From Tanypteryx hageni (Eukaryota; Arthropoda; Insecta; Odonata; Petaluridae), in NCBI GenBank assembly GCA_028673005.1, contig CM054116.1:78814572-78878571 (forward strand): a stretch of DNA of 64,000 nucleotides, read 5' to 3'. The position numbers and the translations under genes were made by a program. A model generated the notes under the pieces. That model worked only from the letters and a program-made list of their open reading frames with translations, had not been told where the DNA came from and did not search any database. Within the stretch, counting starts at the first letter, position 1, and every line of letters begins with the position of its first letter. This document shows positions 30,101-42,100 of this stretch, in pieces.

Positions 30101-33100
30101 ATTTAGAATTGAATAATTAAGCCAGATGGATCAAATGGATTAAAAATCTATTTCCTACAATATGGGGATGATCGCATGTTTAGATTTTATTATTTATACT
30201 TTAAAAGCATTATTTATTTCAACATTTTTATACTTTGTTACTAATCAGATCAATGAAAGAAGTGATAAATTTTGCAGGTTAATACATATTTCATCGAAAA
30301 AATCTTAAACTATAGGTTTAAGTGAGGAAAGAAGAAAACAAAAATTATACTCAACATTTATTATTATAAAAATATTTTTTATAACATATTGATGAAACTG
30401 GTGTATAATTTTATTTGGGAATGCAGTAATATATACAAGATGGAAAAGTATACTTCATAAATGAAATACACAGTGATTTCAAAGGTGTTATTTTTAGGAA
30501 ATATGTACAAAATGGCATTGAAAGATTCTTGAATTTTTATACCTGAAATTACAGTATCTGCCCAAATACAAGCTGATGTTTTTCGTCAAAATCTATCATG
30601 AAAAAATCACCCCTCGGCTTAAATGCGAATCTGAGAAAAAAATTTCGGGTTATGGTTAAGTCTCGTAGTCACCCATAGATGGCAGCACATCTCTTGTTGC
30701 CGTTGCGTTCAAATGAGAGTACTATATTTTTCGTCAAGTTAATATTTGACCTATGATGAATATAAATGAATAAATAATAAAGATAGAATATTGAATTCAG
30801 CATTACCTGTGTTTTGTTTCCGTTGCTACCTATTCTTTCATTTCTAAATGCTATTGTATATTTTCTTTTGTTTCTCAGGGTTATGCATATGTATCATTAA
30901 GAATAGTTAACAATTTATATTATTTTTCTTTGGCCATTAAAAGAAGTTCCTATTAGTTTTACTTGACTATTGTAGTTATAGCTATAGCCATTGTAATGTT
31001 TGTATGCATGTTAAAACCTCATTCATGTTATCTATTAAAATTCTATACATTGACGATTAGGCAAAGTGCGATGACAGCTTTTGATACTCAAATGTTTGAA
31101 TTTTGGTAAAATTTTACATGAACGTGTATAATTATAAAAATGCAATTTCTTAAGGCAATGTAAATGCTAATTTCATTGGAAATAGACTTAGATGAAAAAT
31201 TATCTTGGCGAGGTTGTTATTGCTTTATTTGACCTTTTGTGAAAATGAAGATGAATGAAATTATCATCACTGAACGTGGAACATTATTCAACAATGCGAA
31301 ATTATTAATTGGTGTAATATTTTAAAATGTCAACAACTAAACAATTTCCCACTCTTTTCTTCAATCTTGAATAATGTATTCTAGGCTGTGCATGCATGCC
31401 CAGCACACTTCAGTATAAAATCTACAAAATTTACTTTTTTGCCAAAAAATGGAGATTGTCGTAATTACATGGTCTCGTGGACTGTTTTACAACAAATGTT
31501 GTCCTCTATTTGAATAATTTTTTAAATATATAACTTACAGATCATATAAGAGATAGGGAGAGAAAAATATGATATTTAATTGTTGCATGTTGAGAGAACC
31601 GTCTTTAACGATCGATGTAAACAAAATATGTGACATGAGAGAAAGAAGGCTACGGCAAAAAATTGAGAATTTACAATAAACTCCTAAACCATACAAATCT
31701 ACAGTTTTGTTGTAAATTTTCAAAATATTCGACATTTGCTTCGGATTTTCTCAAATTATTATCTCTTAAATTATAAGTTTTAATTATGTGGTCTTGCAGA
31801 CTTCTTTGTGGTACATGAAGTGCTCTCTCTGAATATTTTTTTTAAATTCTATACCTTACAGATCATAAAAGAGCTAGGGAGAGAAATTTGTGGATTTTTA
31901 ATTGTTGTTTGCTGAGAGAAACGTCTTAGCAATCGATGTAAACAAAATATGCGACATTTTGCAAAACATTGCATGGTTTTGTTGTTAGGATTGGAGTTTT
32001 TATATCCACTTAAATTTATTCTAATAAAAACTCATAATTCGCGTTTTCTTAATGTACGTATTTTAATTTTATCTACTAAACCCAGCAGGATCGGCATAAT
32101 CAATGGAGCCAATCTGAGGCTTGAAAAAATAAATACTCTGGCCCCTTGATAGGAAAAGGTTTTAAACCCCTGATCTAAATCAACCAATGATAATGGATTA
32201 AATTCGAATGCAACTTCATTAGTTGTAATTTCATAAATCTTGTGAAATAATTTTTAATGATCATGTAGGCATAATTTTTTTAAAATAACACATTTTTTTG
32301 ATAGTTCAAAATTTTCGAAACTTTATTTCAGCTCGAACCAAGTCAAGTTTTAAAGTAAAATTCGACTCGGTTCAAAATTTCAAACAGTTCGGACATCTCA
32401 AATTGTAATACATGTCTTTTAGAAAAATGTCAAAATTTGCTGAGTCATTATTCCCCAACTTCAACGAAAGAAAGCAAGAGAATGTTGGTATTTGTCATCT
32501 CATATTTTTAAATGTTGATTTGACAATGAATATGGTCATACATAGTAGAGTGCAACCTCTATAATCCGAACTAATTAATGCAAGGGCATGTTTGTATTAT
32601 CGAGGTGTTCAGATTACTGGATTCATGTAAAATAATGAGGAAATAATCTATTATGTATTAAATTTCTGTAAATAAAACACCAATTAATGTACTTACGCTT
32701 AACCGACACTTAACACCTGATGTTGAGAAACAGTTCAGATTACTGGAAGTTCGGATTACCGTGGGTTCGGATTATAGAGGTATCTAATTATATATATATT
32801 ATATCTAATTTACTGATTAATAATTCTTATTCTTATCTATTGTTTAGCTATTTAAAGTAGTCAGTGAATGCACACTTAATAGATGATGCACACTTATTAT
32901 TTCTACGTAAAAATGAGGTATTTTAAAATGCTGACTCAACAGTCTTGATTTATTATTTTGCACCATATTTTCCAGGGTATAAGATGCAATATTTTGTCTT
33001 AAAATCATATCCTAAATTAATCCTTTGTACAACAAAGCTTTAAGGGGCATTGGGGCTTCCCACTTTAAAGTTATATCCATTCATCTTTCAAGTTTAGTTG

Positions 33101-36100
33101 AGATTTTAAATTATTACATGCAGAACATTCAACTCCAAAAATCTGTATTCATTCTGCAAAATCCATCTACATATTTTATTTAGTTCTTAAAGAATTTTGG
33201 TATTAGCAACTCCCTAGATGACACAGAGAATAACTTACTGTATGAAGATGGTTGTGAAGTTTCTGATTTGTAGGAAGAGTTTTTTTAATTTAGTGAGATC
33301 AGATGGGATGACCCAGAAAGTAGTGGTATCTGAGGTTGACTGACATTTTACAAAATTATTAAATTAATAATTGTTTCTCAAACTAATAATTAACTTGTGT
33401 TGTTTTATAGCCATTGATGACATCTTATGCAAAAAAATGAAAAAATAAATAAATTAACCTGAAGAAGCTTTATTTTTAAGGTCATGTCTTGCACAACAGA
33501 AGTATGGTAATTGGATTGGCTAATACAACCAACATGGGCACATAGCTCTTAATTTTGATGATACAATCATTAAAGAAGTTATATTATATTGGAATTTCAG
33601 TGAAATATTGGTTGCCTAAAAGTTGAGGGAGACTTTCAGAATTTGGTGCATTGAGTAGACTTTTGTTGCTCTTTTTGAAATGATTAAAAACAATTTTGAG
33701 TTTAATGTATGGACTGATTAATGCCCATTTTTGTATATGTTATTGAATTTTATCCATTAATATTATGTTTTTATTTGTATTTCAAACTCCCTTTTGAATT
33801 TATATTTTTAAAAATTCAGCTTTCACGAATAAAACAATTTGGCATGAAATAAGTCTATTTTAATCATGATTACTATAATCTTTCATTCAAGCCTCTGAAA
33901 TTACTGCCCAATTCTCAGACAAAGGTCCCTCCTACTAATGCACCACCTGTTGGGGAAGGACTAAAGCAGCATCAACCTCATCATACTCCTATTCTACAGA
34001 GACCACCTAGTTCAACTGATAGTACCAGTGGTTACTTCTCTTCAGGGGCATCTTGCGCTGAAGATCAAGCAGGTATGATTTTAACTGTTTTGTTTTAATC
34101 TTTATATCAATATAAGAACTTGATTTATACATTACTTGAAGTATACACACACACACACCCACACACACACAGCCAGTCCTCACTTTTCATCGTTCCGCTC
34201 CTACATCAGTTCCTAATTGATAAAATTGTCTCAATCTTTTTTCCTCGTGATCCGATTATTCGACACATTGAACGTTTTTGTCATTCCGCTTTTCGCTGTC
34301 CCGTTCATACATATGTTCCTAATTGGCATCATTTATTCATTCTCCTGTCCTCATGCTCTGCTTATTGCGCACATTGCAATAAATACTCATCTGTTTGTGA
34401 ACAAGTTGATTTTTTGAGGCCAATTTGTATTTCAACCTGCTCCAGGAACTATTGTTGTGTGTATAGTACATATGTACAGTGATTTTATACCTTTCTTGCA
34501 TTTTTACCCTTAAATAATGGCAGACAAAAAGGAAAATGATAGCGTATGTGTTGTTTTAGCCAAAAAACACTAGAAAGCCTTTGTGTTTGGAAATTAAATA
34601 ATAAAACTTTGTGATGATGGTGTATGCCAACTACTGACATAGGCAGTAAGTTTGAGCCGTGTATGTCTTAATAGAGTGCATTATGATGATAATCTAAATT
34701 TTTTACTGTTTAACAAAATGCTTTTCGAATGTGTTATTGAAATATGAAGTAATGATTGCGTCTTTAGTAATCATGTTTCGTCTATTCCTTTGTACGCTTA
34801 TCTAATAATCTTTTAAAATAGACATTTCCGATAATGTTTTAGTCTAGTGTCCTTGGTCAGGAATGAAATCCATCATTTCAATATTTTGTCGATTCGCTTT
34901 TCGTTGCAGTCTCCAGGAACATAACCAGACATAAAAACAGAGATTACACACACACCGTATTTTCCTGAATATAACTGTTTTTTCCAAAAAATTAAAATTT
35001 AAAATTAGCTCCCGCGTTATATTCGAGTACTAGTGATTTTAAAATATCGTAAAATCATGTTTCGAAAAATCATCATACATTCCACACATGTTTATGAGAT
35101 ACAAGATACTTGTTACATTGTAGACACATTAGGTGTACGTTGCATTGTACTTGAAAAGCATCTGAGGTGAGAATAGATCGAGTTCAATAGGTGGCTGAAC
35201 CACTCGATAGTCATTGCATTGAGCTATAAGTGCGTCGGCATATTCTTTGTAACTACCTTAGCAAGTTATTAACCATCCGTTATTTTAACAATGGGTGACA
35301 AAAAGGGTGTTGATCATGTTGAGATAAAAGGTTCTTCCAAATCCTAGGTTAACAGAGGAATCTGACGAAGTTATCACACGAATTTTAAAATAGTCGGAGC
35401 TAAATCGGTGTTGCTAAAATCCACCGGAAATGAGAAATCAAGGATAACTGTTATGCTTGTAGTCATGACTGACTGGCAAAAACTGACTCCCTACATAATT
35501 TTAAATCGGAAAAGGATGCCAAAGGTAAAGCTACCATCAGGTGTAATCTATCATGCACAGAAGGGATGGATGAACGAGGAACTTGTGTTAGATTGGCTGA
35601 AGGTTGTTTGGGGTTGCATTATATTCGAGGTTTAGTTTTTTCTTGAAAAACTTTCCAAAAATCTTAGGGTCGCGTTATATTCGAGGTTGCTTTATATTCG
35701 GGACAATATGGTATATACTATTTAAGTATGCTCAAGTAGAGAGAATTACGAAGAAACCGTATAATTTGTTCAAATTCCTTTTTGGAAAAAATAAATATAA
35801 AAGTATAATTCTTGTTCTTATAAGTAGATGGTTAATTTTGTGGTATTTATGATATTTTGTCATTATGTATTCTGCATGATCTCTTTCTCTGTAAGCAGAA
35901 GTTAAATTTATGCAGAATTTGAGTTAAGGAAATGTGTGTGTATCTGTGTGTGTGTGTGTGTGTGTGTGTTTGAGGGGGGAAAGAGTTTTTAATATTTTCC
36001 TTTGCAAATTATTTTGTATTTTTTTAGGATTATCTGTATCAATCCAGTTAAGAAAGCCAGAGGTGATGATATTTTCCTGTCCACAAGATCCTGGTGGCAC

Positions 36101-39100
36101 CAAAGAGACTGTTCATCATCCAAAGCATGCTTTATTGCTGAGAACTGAATTCCTTGTTGATTACAGCCGACATCCTGGACGAGATTCTTTAGTTTGCTCA
36201 TTTGCAGGCTTGCAAATACTTTCCAGGCATCAAGGTCCAAACAAAAGTCCTCCTTGCCAGGTTAGAATTTTAATATCTTTTTATTTGGAATTTGAAAAAT
36301 TTGGAATGAAAGATGAAATATAGTCTCTCTGGCAAAGAAGTTAGCGTCCTCATACATTTTTAATACATTTGTCTATTTTTAGGTTTTACACCCATGTGAC
36401 ATAGAATTTGCAAAGAGCTACAAGTCTTCTGATGATGGCATGAAAGTGACTGCTTCTGTTAGTACAGTTGAAATTCATCTCTCAACTAGCAGCATTCATA
36501 CTATCTGTGACGTAAGTTTGTTGAGATGACATTGTTATCATACAAAATTTACAAAGAAGTGATGGAATTTCACCATTTAATCTTTCATGCTTTTATAGGT
36601 TGCTGAGGAAATAAAAGTTAGCCTTCAGCCTGAAGATGTCGATAATCATCTAAAATTTATGTTTCAAGGTTCGGAAATTGAAGATCTGTGGTCACCCAAG
36701 AAGATTCAGTCATGCATCTTACCAGATAGTTTAGGTATGTAGTAATTATTTTTTCTTTTGTTTCATTATTATTTGATTTTTTACTTTTAAATAGAAACAG
36801 CCCAATGTAAATGTTTTAATAGATAAATTAAAGAATAAGCATCTAAATGTAAAAAATTAAAAAAGTACTGTATTTACCTTATTCCAAGACAAGGTTTTTT
36901 TAATTTACAGTATCCCTCGTATTACGTGATTAGTTGGTTCTGAGAAATTGCTGCGTAAAGTGAAATCGTGTAAAGTGAATTGATAATTATAATTGGTAAA
37001 ATAGGAATGTGTTCCCCACAATCGACCGCCTTATACAATGTACACATATAAAATTACTTATTAATTGCTCCAATTCCACCGGTCGTGCAATTACATTGTA
37101 TACATTAAAAAAGGGAAATGGAGACTACGGTGTACAGATTGGAATTAAAATTTAAAACTCCTTAACCGTAAATTTACCCAGAGGGAACTCACACGTCAAT
37201 AAGAAATAAGGAAAATTAAAATTATACTTACAAGTTTGCAGGACGATGATGGCCTACAGGGACCTGTTGTCAAAAACTAGCCTAAAAAAAGAAAAAGAAA
37301 ACACACACGCACAAGCACTCTGGAAATCTCTAGATACGTATTTCGGGAGCTATGCTCCCATCTTCAGTAGCTGAAGTCGTATGCGACGACTTCAGCTACT
37401 GAAGATGGGAGCATAGCTCCCGAAATACGTATCTAGAGATTTCCAGAGTGCTTGTGCGTGTGTGTTTTCTTTTTCTTTTTTTAGGCTAGTTTTTGACAAC
37501 AGGTCCCTGTAGGCCATCATCGTCCTGCAAACTTGTAAGTATAATTTTAATTTTCCTTATTTCTTATTGACGTGTGAGTTCCCTCTGGGTAAATTTACGG
37601 TTAAGGAGTTTTAAATTTTAATTCCACATTGTATACAGTTTATTTTGATTTTTTTAAAATCGCATTATGGCGAAAATGCATATAACCAGAGATACCTGTA
37701 TTAATTTTTCAATAAATGACGTTAATTTATTTAGAATATAAAATTTTTTTATGAATAACATAACCACAGGAGTAATGAGTGAGAATAGAAGGAACAACGA
37801 TTTAAATTTAATCAATTTTAGAAATATTGTACATATAGACATATAACAAATAGAAAATGGAATTGAGCCACATAAAGCAATTATTTTTCAATAAATATGG
37901 GAAACATGCGCACATTTGAAAAACATTACAGCAGAATGTTTGTAACATAGCCAAAAGCATTATTTTGAAGCAAGGCAGTTCATGATTCAAAGAGCAACAT
38001 ATGAAAGCTGCAGAGGCTAGCCACCAGACATTAAGTTCATGCAGAGCCTTAACCATTGGGCTAAATGGGTTTCAGCCCATGGGCAGCAGCCTTTTAAAGG
38101 TGCCGGAGTCACACGTTATTAATTTTGTCATAAACAAATGTGATTTGTTTTTATGATCAATAAATTCTATATTTAATATAAAATTGTAATTATTTATTTT
38201 CTATTACGAGTTGTCGGTGCTTGCATACTGCAAGTGTTCAAAACATCACCATACACCGAAATATAAACTCATAAATAAACCAATGCAACAGCATTTGAAC
38301 TACACAGAGCCCATTTATTTAAGATAATAGTTTTCATTTTATGTGAAATTAAGGCATCTATCTGGAATTTCTAAATTCTCTGGCAATCGGCTTCGGGTCC
38401 AAATTTTCCAATTTCAAGTTTCATGGCTTAGATCGCCCTGTTTCAGCAATAGCTATAATCATCATTAAGAAAATAGCCTCTATATCACGCTAAAATATAT
38501 GTAAAAATTAGAATATTTTTTGTGTTAGGATTATGGCAACATCATCTGTGGCTTTTAGTTCCTATCCGGATAAAAAAATTAATTTAAAATTATCACATCA
38601 TCATATGTAAACGTCGTTGGCTGAAATCAAATGGATTATAATACTGTCTAAGCATTAAGTCAATGCTGTTGAAGTATGGATAATCATTTTCTATTTAATA
38701 GCATTGGAGTAATTGCTATGGTAGTTAATATTTTTCATTGTTGAAAATCGAAAAACTTTTCATAATTTTATGATTAAAATCAAATTTTTACGCAAATTCA
38801 GCATGGATTTGAATTTTGTCTTCAATAAAAATAAGCATCATTCGTTCATCCGCAGTATGGTGCATGTCCCGACTTTGTATCTTAACTCTAAATAATTTAA
38901 AAAAGCAATTTTATATAGCCCTGCACCATTTTCAGTGCTTTTCTTATGGGTTTTAAAAATTGGAAATTGGGATCAAAAATACTCCTTAAATATAACTTTT
39001 TCCAGAATTTCGGATTTTTTCCAGAGGTTGTACTCAATGACCTATCTTCCTGCCAAATTTAAGCTCTGTAGCACATCTGGAAGTACCTAAGGTTTTTTTC

Positions 39101-42100
39101 TCTCTATATTATAACCACACTAATGTGTGTTGCAGAATCTATTTCTTACTTCCATATGAGCTAGAATGCTGAAAAAAATTCAGACTGATTATTCATGACT
39201 TATAAACAAAGAAAAAAATGCAAAAATGGGAAGCTTTTAAGTTTAAGTGTCCAAAAAAACCTGAAAATTCGGAAAATTCCCATAATATTAACATTGGAGC
39301 ATTGTTGCTACCAAGCACGTTTCTAAAGAGGACTTTCAGATGCAATTTGGTGTTAAAACTCGGCAGGTACTCAGTAGATCATGGGGTAAATAACTCGCAA
39401 TAGGTCAGTCCGATTTTGACGATACTTTAATTATCATACTCAGCGTGAAGTTCTGCATGTGACAAATATGCAGTTATCTAACAGAAGTAGATGGGGTTGA
39501 TGCCAGGAAAGTTTCCATTCTCCATTTGATTTACACGTGAAAGAGTGTAAGACATCTTTCGTTTACTTTTTAAAATTACTTATAATTGTCCTAGAAATTA
39601 GAAACTTGAACCATCGTACGTGCAAAAGAATGCAAATTTTAAGTTTTTTGTGAATAAAATATTTTGTTGCCAAGAACAACTAGCATTGTTGCCATACTCA
39701 TAAAATTATAAAGCACCATGTTTGGAAAATTGAGGAAGATGGAAGTATGGGGAAAAGAAAGAGTGAATGATAGAAGGAAGAAGAGAGACAGAGAAGAGAA
39801 AGAGAGGGGAAGGGAGAGAATGAGGGAAAGTGAAAGTTTGGGAAAGCGGGAGGTTTGATGGGAGGGAGGGAGGGGCATATAGGGAAGTAGAGAGAGGGAG
39901 GGGAATGGAAGGAAGCATGAAAATATGGCTAAATATATTTTTCTATCTTAAATATATGCCGAAATGAGGAGGTTCAGGGTTGCAAACAGGCTAAACCTCA
40001 TTGGTGATCAACAGTTTTACTCCTACTAGTATCTAAAGCTTAATTATTCTGAACTAGCAGTATATTTTCATTGATTTTAAGCAATATGAATGGATAAGTC
40101 AGTATTTTCATAATGAAACAAAAGATACTGTCAAACTTCTTACTACTTATATACCAAACATTCTTACGTTTGCCACTGAGTTCTCTGTTTCTGTCTGCCA
40201 GTCTTTCAACTGTAAAAAGATTAAAGGTTAAATATAGAGACCCCCACATCACTCAACAGCTAGTAGACACTTTTGCAACTTTTTACGTCCATGCAAGCAG
40301 AAAGGTTATCATAATTATATTATAGAGTTTATTCATATTAAAGTATTAACTATATGAAAGTTGGTTATAAAAATTCATTTTTATATCTTAATTAATCAAT
40401 ATAGTAAGTTTGATACACGAAAGAAGCTCCTGGAATGTTTCTACTTTGTATATTGAGGCATTACTGTATATGATATGGTAAAGTTACATAATTGGGAAAT
40501 GTTTGCATTTACCGGTAAATGTGCACATTTACCACCAAGCTCAGTAAATGTAAGTTTAAGTTTCCAGAAATATGTATTATCCATACATTTCCCTGTAAAT
40601 GTGGACTTTTACCAATGTGCCTTGGTAAATGTGGAAATAAGTAAGAATGAGAAATGCTCCACTTTAATAATTACATTAATTTATAACAAAAATCATCGAG
40701 GGTTTGGCTTCCCAACCTGAGGGCGGAACAGTGAACATGAGGAGGAACCAAAAACACTTCGACTAACTTAACCTACCCAGTGGCACAGAGTAAAATTTTC
40801 CTTCGTGTTCAAATTTAGTTTAGTTAGTTGTGCACATTTACCAGGAAATTTACACATTTACCGGATAATGCACATTTACCATACTTCTAAACTGCAACAG
40901 ATGTTTGCGACGCCACCATGTTGTGGCCTGTGTTGTGACGTTTATCCACATTTACTAGTGCCTCTAGGTAAATGTGTACATTTCCCCAATCCAGTCAGTA
41001 AAAGTATGTTATACTTACATTTACCAAACTTGTTGGTAAATGTACACATTTACTAGACTATGCACATTTACCGTGACATATATAATTTTGTTGATTTTTA
41101 CATAGGTCATTTTAATCTTACCTTAAAGTTGAACTTATCCAATTATTCTGCAAATATACATATAGTACTAACGTGGGTTCTGTGCGAGGAAATAAATGTA
41201 ATTTTAAATTTGGATCCCCATTCTGTCCCCTCGTCCTTCCGCAGTTTATTGCAGAACACTTCCACCTTTGTAGCATTTTCTCTACCCCACTGATTTTATA
41301 AAGTGAATGGAAATGTTGCAATGAACAGAAAAAGACATAATTAACACACACAAAGAGTCATATGTATCACCTGCATAAATGAAATGGTTAAACATTCGTT
41401 CGCATACTCCTCCATAGTCAAAGCATCCTTACCTGTATTAAAAAAATAACTACATGAAAATTCAACAGTCTTCCTAATGTTCACAACTACGTTTTAACAT
41501 AATCGTGTAATGATGGATATCGGTGGTGTATCACAATGTATTAAACAGTGTAAAACAGCGCCGATTGCAACAATTCAAATTGGTCGTAAGCACGCGCAAC
41601 CTATTTCCCCTGCTTCCCCTCCAGTGCATTTTGTGAGCCCTTCCCATTGACTCCTAAGACGGTCCTCATTCTGCAAACCAAGTGCCTGTCCCCTGGATAT
41701 CGGTCCAGTATTCTCCAACTCCCCAACTCTTTCAAATTCAGATCGGCACTCACTCATTGGCTGCCGAAGAATTACGTCATAGAGCAACCACAGCGACAGT
41801 GCATGATGCAGACATGGAACTAAACATGTCACACATTTGGCACGGACAAATTTCTCCAATTTAAGTTATACCCCCCTGCGTTCAGTGATAAATTAATTTT
41901 TTTTTCTGTTTTATCAGTCTTATATTTGGGATCGTCTTGGATTTGGGTAAATACCCAGTATCTCCAATAGTCATAACAAGGTTGTGAAAAAACAGCATTT
42001 TGCTACAATGCAGCTGTCTTCAGTGGTGATCAATGTTCCCCCTGATTTTTCATTACGTGTGTGTGGAAGAAATTTGCCAGATGCAACTTTTTCAGAAATT

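Larger units (their letters stand above)
37140..37626. repeat. Perfect palindrome, 240-bp arms, 7-bp spacer
   Basis: Arms 37140-37379 and 37387-37626 are identical inverses by base-by-base reading with no indel; the spacer is TATGCGA. Each arm carries a complete hammerhead core close to the centre and an A-rich then (CA)n-like tract. The short sequence ACATTGTATAC occurs just outside both arms (about 37092 and 37626). Probable Penelope-like origin; an assembly or sequencing fold-back artefact is a real alternative. Confidence 0.9.
36908..37698. mobile_element. Tigger-like MITE hosting the palindrome
   Basis: Left end CAGTATCCCTCGTATTACGT, right end in inverse CAGGTATCTCTGGTTATATG, TA duplications at 36906-36907 and 37699-37700. 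It lies 40 bp inside the left end of the larger Tigger-type element and is interrupted by 37140-37626. Confidence 0.75.
36868..41958. mobile_element. Tigger-type element, about 5.1 kb, with nested insertions
   Basis: Left end CTGTATTTACCTTATTCCAAG, right end in inverse CTGGGTATTTACCCAAATCC; TA at both outer edges (36866-36867, 41959-41960). The right end region resembles that of the 3351-4242 copy (TTTTATCAGTCTTA.ATTTGGG.TCGTCTTGGATT). No intact transposase inside. It could be two separate elements, since only ends are compared. Confidence 0.6.

Noticed and set aside
34178..34930. Tigger-like element starting CAGTCCTCACTTTTCATCG
   Set aside because: A left end is plausible, but no matching inverse end was found; the region is left unassigned.
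39639..39918. - strand Leu/Ser/Pro ORFs
   Set aside because: Same cause: polypurine tract read in reverse.
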